A stretch of 64,000 nucleotides of DNA, taken from NCBI GenBank assembly GCA_021209875.1, contig JAGYVD010000010.1, positions 1,240,001 to 1,304,000 on the forward strand. Direction: 5' to 3'. Shown in pieces: positions 56,587-64,000 of the stretch (position 1 is its first letter; each line of letters starts with the position of its first letter). This DNA comes from Rosellinia necatrix. Taxonomy: Eukaryota; Ascomycota; Sordariomycetes; Xylariales; Xylariaceae. A program made the translations under genes and the position numbers. The notes under the pieces are model-generated. The model saw nothing but the letters and a program-made list of their open reading frames with translations. It was not told the origin of the DNA and made no database searches.

Positions 56587-57191
56587 TCCCCCGTACCTTC
56601 TCTCAAGTTTACGTTGACATATGCAAGCGTGTTGCCTCCTTAGACTAAGGGGCACCAATAGGTACTTACTTAATCACCTCATCACTAGGTACCTTCCCAA
56701 GCCCCTGTCAGTTGTAGAGATCATGGAGTGAGTAGGCTTGTTCTAGGTCATAGGTGGTTGTATTTAAGGCTTAATAGGGCTAACAATTAATTCCCGAACC
56801 CTTCAGGACTCAAGAGGGGTCCCGAAGGTCCTTATATACACCCATTTCTAGTGCTAAAACCGCCCTAGGTGTCGGGTAGCAGCTAGCAGTGTCATCTTTA
56901 GACCTGCCAGCTTCAGACAGATTAAGGAAAACGTATAATAAAAAAAAACCCTTAACTTAATGCAAGCACTAAGTACACATATTTTATGACCAACAAGTTT
57001 CAAGGCTATAAGCGTGTAGATTCAGATAGCTATATAAATCCCGTATATACAACCGACTCCCAGCTGTCCCCAACCGGGCACCACGCACCCCACACACCTA
57101 CCCCATCCCCCTTTCCCGGCTCAGACCCGACGGATCACGACCCCTAAGCCGCGAAAAAAAAAAAAAAGCCGCTACCGCCGCCGCCGCTTTT

Positions 57192-58245
57192 TCACATCGA
57201 CGCGGAACCCGTGGCGATGGCGGGCTTCCAGGTGCTGACGCTGCTGGGGCCCGTGGGGGTCTCGTCGATGGCGTCGTTGTTGCGGGCGCAGCCGCTCTTG
57301 GCGACGAGGGCGGCGGGACAGGCGACCTGGCGGAAGGTGACGCCCGGGTTGTCGGCGCCGCCGAACCAGTCGAAACGCCAGTAGCAGCCGTCCCGCAGCG
57401 CGGCCGGGAAGCTGTCGCACGCCGCCCGCGACGTCACCCCGCCGTATCGCTCGCCCCAGCCGTTCGCCGGCGCCCCGTACTGGCTCGTGCACGCGTTGAA
57501 CATGCCCACGCCGCCGCCCGGGATCTGATGTTCCCCCCATCCCCCCACATCATATCGTCAGTTTACCGGTGAGTTGGGAAACGGGGTGTGGATGATGCCG
57601 TGGGGGGAATATAGGGATGGGGGAAACGAGGTTTGGAAAAGAAGAGTGTTGTTGAAGGAAAACGAGGGGAAGGGGGAGCGAGGCTGTGTGATAGCAGGAA
57701 AGTATCGAGATCGAGCACTTCCGATGGAAATCAAAACGCAACAAAAAATCAACAACGAGAGAAAGAAGAAGAAGAAGAAGAAGAAGAAGAAAGATAAAAC
57801 ATACCGCCAGATCGAAATGATTCTGCCCCAGGTCGCCGCCGGTGTTGCTGGCCTGGACGACCATCTTCTTGCCGGCGACGGGGCCGGAGGTGAAGGTGAG
57901 CTCGTAGCAGGCGCAGCACCAGGTGGACTCGGTCTGGCCGGCGAGGCGGACGGCGGCCCAGCCGTAGCTGAGCCCGGCGTCGACGGCCCAGGGGCTCTGG
58001 CTCGAGCACATGTAGGCGGCGCCGCCGCTGTCGCAGCCCGAGCGCGTCGCGCCGTTGTCGTTGAGCGGCGCGTCCGCCCGCGAGCACGTCCCCACGAGCC
58101 GGCCGCTGTTCGTCTTCTGCGCCCACCCGCACGACGGCTTGCAGCAGTCCCAGTACCGCGTCGTCTGCCCGCTGCCCGACGCCCCCTGCGCCGACGCCAG
58201 GCCGGAGAGCGAGAGCGCCGCCAGTGGGAGCTGCTTGAGTTGCAT
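57192..58245 (-). CDS. GH45 endoglucanase, secreted
   Basis: Secreted endo-beta-1,4-glucanase of glycoside hydrolase family 45. Two exons: 58245-57805 and 57524-57192, giving 257 aa; the 280-nt intron is long for this genome. Residues 1-20 ([20 protein letters not shown]) are the signal peptide. [17 protein letters not shown] carries the catalytic nucleophile-side Asp and the family signature. The second catalytic Asp is in NHFDLA just before the intron. [17 protein letters not shown] and [18 protein letters not shown] follow. The many Cys form disulfides. There is no CBM1 or linker after the catalytic domain. The exons are very GC-rich while the intron and leader are purine/pyrimidine tracts. 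The direct product would be cello-oligosaccharides. Confidence 0.94.
57760..57792. repeat. GAA/TTC trinucleotide repeat in the GH45 intron
   Basis: About eleven GAA units on the plus strand, so TTC units on the transcribed minus strand, starting some 10 bases past the splice donor. They may lengthen the intron. Confidence 0.95.
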
Positions 58246-58305
58246 TTTTTCTTCTTTTTTCTTTTTCTTTTTCTTTTTTTTCTTCTTTTTCTCTTTCCCC
58301 CTTTG
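58245..58305. repeat. T/C homopurine-homopyrimidine tract before GH45
   Basis: On the plus strand about 60 bases of T with scattered C; on the transcribed strand the GH45 leader is A/G-only directly up to the ATG. Such tracts can stiffen DNA or exclude nucleosomes. Confidence 0.9.
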
Positions 58306-59200
58306 AGATGAAAAAGCTTCACCCGTGCGTATTTTTCGGGTGATATAATGATTCGGACGCGTCGATCGTTTTTCGCTGCGGGCCTGTGTTCGTTACCTAT
58401 GGAGAAAGTGAGAGGGATCTACACTTGGCTAGAGGTCTATATATGTACGCAAGGTCGACGGGCGTTAAAGAGGATCCGATGCCTAAAGTACCGTATAAGC
58501 CATGACGCCGAACTAAGATGAGCCATGTTGGCAAAGAGCTACCGGGCTACGGAACTATGCGGCCCAGTAAGAAAGGCTCCGTTGCAAATTGGACCGAGAC
58601 AAAATGAGGATTGAAGCGGTCACGATATGACGGCCCATATGTTGTACATAGATCATACAATTAAATCGGAAATCAGCGCCTAAGGTCTATCACTGTAGGT
58701 ATTCGGCGATTATACTGAACCATTCCCGCTTCTGTATCGGAAACCACGAGGAATGTCGGGCCGAATGCTCTATTCATGTGAGCTTACCAGGTGATGTAAT
58801 CTAAAGAAAACGGGACATGTCTGCTGGCAAAATGGGGAGGGTGTGTCTGGAAAAAGGCACATATTGCCGTGCTACGAATCCCGGTATTGGATACCACAGG
58901 ATTTATATGAAGTAGGCGTACGGGCCCGTGCCATTGGCCGGGGAGTATATCCAGCCTCGTTCCCCGCGTTTAATAAAGCTTGGCTTCGGAGTCTAGTAAC
59001 CTGGAGAGAATCGTATTACGGAAAGGAACGGCGTATTTTTATTTTTATTTCATTTTATTCTTGGGCAGCCCAATACGGCAGGCATTTGTCGACCCTACAA
59101 GATTATAGGGAAAACAAGAGAACATTACCTTAAATGAACTCATTACGTCCTAACCTAGAATTTCGAAGGAGGCGCACTCCACACTCGAGGAAGAGTACGC
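58306..59200. other. GH45 promoter and het-C 3' region
   Basis: About 900 bases between two minus-strand genes. Open stretches here (for example 58843-59133) are not supported as coding. No catabolite-repression or cellulase-regulator site was picked out with confidence. Confidence 0.45.
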
Positions 59201-62039
59201 TCAGTAATCGTTCTCGCGGCGCTGTCTACGGTTATCGATCTCTTCTCCAACGCGATCGATAATTCGGCCTAGGAAGCCACCACCACCGGACTCCTCACGG
59301 CTCTCCTCACGCTCTTCACGGCCATAGTTATCAGACCGCCCATACTCCTGTCTCTCTTCACGGCCGTAGTTTTCGGATTGGCCATAATTATCGGACCGTC
59401 CATATTCTTGTCTCTCTTCGCGGCCATAGTTTTCAGATTGGCCGTAGCTATCGGACCGTCCGTACTCGTCTGAGCGGCCGTATTCGGATCTCTCTTCGCG
59501 CTCCTCACGTCGGCCTCCTCCATAGCTCTCGTCCTCATCACGCCGGCGGTTCCAGCTACTGGACTCTTCGTAGCTCTCCTCGTTGCCTTCGTACCGCCGC
59601 TCGGTGCGCTCTTCATACCCTCCGCCGTAGGTGGGGCGGGCCTCGGTCCGTTCCTGGTAGCCGTAGCCCCTGCCGCTGTCGTCCTGCTCGTAGCGGCTGT
59701 ACTCGGTGCGCTCGCCGCCGCCGGAATACTGCGTCTCGCTGTAATTGGCTTGGCCGTAGCGGTCGTCAGAGCGGCCGTATTCGGTCCGGCTCTCGGTGTA
59801 CGAGCCGTCACGACCCTCTCCCCGGCTCTCATACGACTGTGTCTCCCCCGTCTTGAAGGCGCCGCCTAGAAGGGAGCTGCCGATCTGCCCGATGAGCCCG
59901 CCTCCTTGCGACTCGTCGTCACGCCCGGGTATCTTGCCACCTGTGAGCCCCTGGAAGATGGCCCCGGCCGCCGCGCCGGCGATGCGGTCCTCGACGGTCC
60001 CGCCGCCCTCTCCAAAGTTCTTGTGCATGCCGAGGGGCTTCCCACAGCCGTGGCCGGTATCGTGCACGCCTTCCTTGTGGTTCTCGCCCCGCTTAACGCC
60101 TTGGCGGGAAAGCTTCTGCCGATACTCGTCTTGGCCGGCCTCACCTAATCCGCTCCACCATTCCTCAACGCCACGGAATGCGATTTGCCGACCCTCCTCG
60201 GCGCCATCCTCGCCCATATTGCGCTGGGCTGGGTGGTGAAGGACGCCACTGATGATCCGGTTTAGAGTACGATCGATGTCGGCGTTCTCGTCATCCCAAA
60301 GGTCCATCAGCTGAGGAACGACCCACGACAGCATCTTGCTCGCGTTTTTGCCTGCGATTTCGTTGAGAATCTTGGAGAGGGTTAGTATGGTATTAAAGAG
60401 AAGATGTGGGAAATCTGGAACGTTACGTTTGAGAAATGATCCTTGGATAGCATCGAGTGGGTAGGATCGGTGCTGTCGTCGTCATTGAACACAATGTGTT
60501 GTTCGTTCTCGCTACTAGCGATGATCTCACCCGAACCGGTGGCAAGCTCATTTTTGACCTGACTGATGATAGGCAGGACAAAAGGCGCAATGATAGTAAA
60601 GACCCACATCGACAGCTGTTCTTCGAGCTGTTCGATGATCTGGGGCAAGATGGGAATCTTCTCGATCGCCTTGGAGATGCTCTTCATAAGATCATCGTGA
60701 AACTCAATAGCGGGCATAATCTGTTGAAAGACCTGCTGTGCATAGCGGGTAAATTCTTCGGGTTCCCGGGGAGAAATTGATGTGTTCTCCATCTGCGCCG
60801 CTTGGGCATTGGACTGGATTTCGCTCATCTTCTGCTTTTCATCGGTACCACCAAAGACGCCCTCTGGAATTTTGTCGAGGAGATCTGCCAGGATGCTGGT
60901 ATCGTCGTTGGAGTGCTGCTGCAGTGTTCCTTCGAGCTCTTGGATCTCGTTCTGTGTCAATTTATCCGAAACTATATGTGGTCCGTGTTAGTCTGTCTGC
61001 CAGTTGTTGGTTTCAAGCGCTCTGGTTTCTTACCTTCACCTGTGACGGAGTGCAGGAAATCTACACCACCAAATGTCCCGGTGACAAGAGGCCAGACCTC
61101 GCTTCGCGCGCCAGGAATTTGCGTCTGGGTGCTGCTGCCAACATGGGGGAATATATCGCGTTCGCCCATCTCGATGAGCGCGAGTTCTGTGTAGTTACTA
61201 TGGGCGAAAAAATCTAAAGGCACGCGTTAGACCACGGGTCTGGCTGGACTACAGATTCGCTCACCCCCTTTTACAGCTTACCTTCAAGACAATGAAGACC
61301 GGTTCCTAGGAGTCGTAGTGCCTCATACAAGTCGGCCTTGTTCCGGTTCTGGTTGTAACTTCGGGCGAGCTCGGTGCATTTAGTGAAGAGGCGGCGAACG
61401 TGAAGGGCGGAAGTCATGATATCCAGGCGTTCGTTCGAGATGTAGTTTTTCATACCAGTTTCTTCATCGATGCCAAGTTCGACGCGCTCGTCAACGGGGC
61501 CACGGAGCGCGCGGTGGTACCGGCGAGCGTCTTCATTGTCGGCGTAGTTCTTGGGGTTATCAATGTGGTCTTCGGGGCGGTAGCAGCCCAGGCGCTCGGC
61601 GGTCACTTCGAATTCCTTGGAGCCGAAGCCGAAGCTCATGAAACCCAAGACGCAAAGCAGGAGACGAATAGCCTCGGCGGAGACGGACTTGACAGTTCCT
61701 ACGTCAATTGCTTGCGAGTAGTCACGGAGCCAGTTTCCGAAGTAAACTCGCGAGACCATCAATTTGTTGAATTTCTTGCCTCCCGCGGCACGGGCCATGA
61801 GAATGCTAAGGAGCGTGTCTTCGATATCGCCATGGCGCCCTGTCGCGATCTACGCGTTAGCATGTGCACCGAGGAAAAATTTAGGGAACCGGTCCCGGAG
61901 CTAGTCTGCACTGACAATTTTGGCCTTCGACCTTAGATATGCCGGCAATATTGCCAGCTCCAAAAGCAAGAGCCGGGCGGGCGAATAGGAGCAGGAGAGC
62001 CAACCCCAGAAGGCTGGGGTACAGCCTGGAGGAGATCAT
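59201..62039 (-). CDS. het-C: HET-C heterokaryon incompatibility protein
   Basis: Cell-surface or secreted protein of the Het-C family, whose alleles control non-self recognition in Neurospora. Five exons: 62039-61916, 61839-61282, 61213-61034, 60971-60427 and 60370-59201; introns of 56-76 nt, product 858 aa. Residues 1-26 form a signal peptide ending ARPALA, then FGAGNIAGISKVEGQNW, the typical mature start. The conserved body includes FGNWLRDYSQAIDVG, RPEDHIDNPKNYADN, FFAHSNYTELALIEMGERD, VTGTFGGVDFLHSVTGE and IIEQLEEQLSMWVFTIIAPFV. The C-terminal third is hydrophilic with Tyr-Gly-Arg-Ser-Asp repeats. All four introns restore the family frame exactly. Both ends appear complete, so the gene looks functional. 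Confidence 0.96.
59328..59475 (-). repeat. 60-bp minisatellite coding the het-C tail
   Basis: Two consecutive 60-bp units (59328-59387, 59388-59447) and part of a third encode a 20-residue repeat of the form YGRSDNYGQSENYGREERQE. The units differ mostly by silent changes. Confidence 0.92.
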
Positions 62040-64000
62040 ATTGATATAGGCCTTGGCCCGGGTGGCAGCAATTGATCACGAGCTCCTTAAAAAAGGGTTG
62101 ACGTGACAGAGAGTTGGAGTATACGATGTGTGGATTGTAGGTAGGGTGAATGTTGAAGCGGTTTATCGTGCAGCCCAAAGGTGTAATAAATATGATTAGG
62201 GAGAAGATGCCAATGGATGAGGGGAGGGGGAGGGGAGGCGGGACTAGGAATGAAGCGTTGACGTCTCAGTGGTGAAGGGGGAGGATGAGGATGGAACGAA
62301 GATCAGGATAGAACGGCAAAAAGGAGGGGGAGGGGAAAAGAGGTTAGAGAGGTAGGGAGGTAGCGAGGTAGCGAGGTAGAATATGCCATCACTTGCCTAT
62401 CCCTTCGTTACTCCTTGTTTACTTCCCTTTGACTTGGGGACCCTTAGGCACTTAGCTGTACAATACCGTACACCACTGTACACCACTGTATACCACAGGT
62501 ATCCACGGGCAGCCTGAGGTTTCTTACGTTTTTACTACCAACCTGTTTGTTTGTACCTACCTGCCTGCCTGCCTGCCTGCTTCCCCAACCAAAGAGATGC
62601 TAGATGCGTGCGGGCGGGCGAGCGTGATAGCTTCGGTACTTAAGATCGTCATTTGGACTGTTAGAGGGGTTTGGAGGGGGGGCATGGAGGGGGAAAGGAG
62701 GCCATCCGAGGCCAAGATTGGTTGATCGAGGGGTCCGCCAAGAATTGGTTCAAGTGGAGTGTCTGATGTTGTGCAGTGGAGGCCGATGGCCAGTTGGATA
62801 TGGATATGGATACAGATATGGATATGGATATGGATATGGATATGGACATGTACATGTACGTACGATATACGATACGTACTACTGAGTCGGAGGGAACCAG
62901 CTCTTGATTCGACAGGTTCCGCATTGGGTCGGATGTGAAACTTGACTTGTTTACCACTAGGGATCCCATAGCGACCGACAAGCGGCCTGTGGGCATAATG
63001 GTTAATACTAGGCCGCGTCTTATAATAATGCATGAAAAATGATGGTGTGGGCACGGTGTGGTATGGTGTGGTATGATGCATGCATTCAGCTATCATTTAT
63101 CTAGATGTTATCTGTAGCTCCCATGGGTAGGCACCTAGGTAGGTACCCACCTACGTAAGAGGTAGTAGGTACCTACGGTAGTTGGTGCTTGCACCGCTGT
63201 GTAGGTAGTGCGAAAAAAAGAATGGGAACCGAACCGTATAGTTAGATCAAGAGCGGCGCATTCAATCATAGAACAATCAGAAAGCACCTCTAGGCACCTC
63301 TAGCCTGTAAGCTAAGCCTCTAAGGATAGCCATCAGCTATTGATACCCGCTTCCGCTTCCTTGTATACCGCTGTAGAGTATTTGGTGGTAGGTTGGTCGT
63401 GTCGTTCATCTGACGGGGTTGGGGGGAAATGATCTTGTGGTGAAAAGAGTCATGGAGAGAAGTTGAGATCTGTGTCGTAGCTAGTTAGGTGAGATAACTA
63501 GACCAAGTTAGGATGGGACCCAGGAGTCTGGTTTGGGTTGGGAGTGTGGTATGCTGACCATCGAAGCACGGGCACAGCTGCCGAAGCTTCGGCCCATGCA
63601 ATGCGAGTGATGGCACCTCCGTCAATGTTTAGACGCCCAGATATTCCGTGCATACAAGTCAAGGGCAGTCCCCAGCAAAGAGGGGCTTACGGATTAGGCG
63701 GATCAACTCGGCTCCGCAGCCGATACGGGGGTTGGAAGGTCTGAAGCGGGCGTGCCGAACCGTGGTTTCAAGCATGCCTAGACTGCTACCTGGCCGAGGT
63801 CGTTATTTATGTTATTTATGTACCATGTCTTAGGTAAAGCACCTCGCGCATCGACTTGACTCCCGTAAAGGTACATCGACGGGTGCATCTCGACACAGCC
63901 AAGCAGCAGCTATGTCCTGGTTGGGAAACCTGTTGGCTCTAGACACCATTTCCTTGTGCCAACAGATAACAGATAGAACTTGTCAGGTACTATATTCATA
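62040..64000. other. Microsatellite-rich intergenic end of the window
   Basis: Two kilobases upstream of het-C with GGTAG/CCTGC repeats, a GTACACCACT repeat (62470-62500), the ATATGG tract and TAGGTA motifs. No gene was supported; the promoter of het-C must lie near 62040-62300. Confidence 0.55.
62796..62845. repeat. GGATAT hexanucleotide repeat
   Basis: About eight hexamer units, one of which is altered to ACAGAT, followed by GGACATGTACATGTACGTACG, a self-complementary stretch. Confidence 0.93.

Larger units (their letters stand above)
51598..57191. other. AT-rich gene-poor tract, 5.6 kb
   Basis: The largest gap in the window. Only one weak candidate gene (56054-56586) and possible degraded coding remnants on the minus strand at 52515-52950 were seen. 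An 8-bp perfect inverted repeat ATGTAACC/GGTTACAT lies at 55369-55391. A run of 14 A lies near 57155-57168 just downstream of the GH45 stop. Confidence 0.5.

Noticed and set aside
57574..58311. 245-aa plus-strand ORF opposite GH45
   Set aside because: It runs through the GH45 intron repeat and exon 1 antisense; Lys and Phe homopolymers come from the GAA and T tracts.
62557..63096. Minus-strand ORF with a His-Ile repeat
   Set aside because: Arises from translation of the GGATAT microsatellite; no start context or domain.

Overview
This window is nuclear DNA of a filamentous ascomycete (Pezizomycotina, probably Sordariomycetes). The evidence is intron-containing genes with short GT-AG introns of about 50-140 nt, many TAGGTA/ACCTACC microsatellite patches between genes, a het-C gene and HET-domain genes, and fungal proteins such as Mdm12 and Fab1. 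The genus cannot be named from the sequence.

Left half (1-29.8 kb) is mostly gene-dense core genome. In order: an APH-like phosphotransferase (+), a family-16 methyltransferase (-), a 2OG-Fe(II) dioxygenase (-), eIF4E (+, 3 exons), an ACSF3/AAE13-type acyl-CoA synthetase (-, 2 exons), a BolA protein (+, 3 exons), an unrecognised 715-aa disordered protein (-), the PI3P 5-kinase Fab1 (+, 4 exons, with an apparent 1-base frameshift near its start), the ERMES subunit Mdm12 (+), and a small single-pass membrane protein (-).

Middle (29.8-49.5 kb) is accessory-like. A degraded alpha/beta hydrolase relic and a terminal-inverted-repeat element lie in AT-rich DNA. A very GC-rich acyl-CoA dehydrogenase gene converges on a four-exon D-amino-acid oxidase gene, and both proteins end in the peroxisomal signal AKL. 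A tRNA-Gln(CTG), two divergent HET-domain genes with different architectures, a second copy of the inverted-repeat element and a tiny cysteine-rich secreted protein follow.

Right part (49.5-64 kb) has a seven-exon pyranose 2-oxidase gene, 5.6 kb of AT-rich DNA with few or no genes, a GH45 endoglucanase with a 280-nt intron, and a complete five-exon het-C gene with a repetitive C-terminal tail. The last 2 kb are microsatellite-rich.

The main themes are oxidative and lignocellulose metabolism (pyranose oxidase and D-amino-acid oxidase make H2O2; GH45 cuts cellulose) and non-self recognition (het-C plus two HET-domain genes within about 24 kb). Exon boundaries were worked out by hand from reading frames, splice consensus and recalled family motifs; no search was run.
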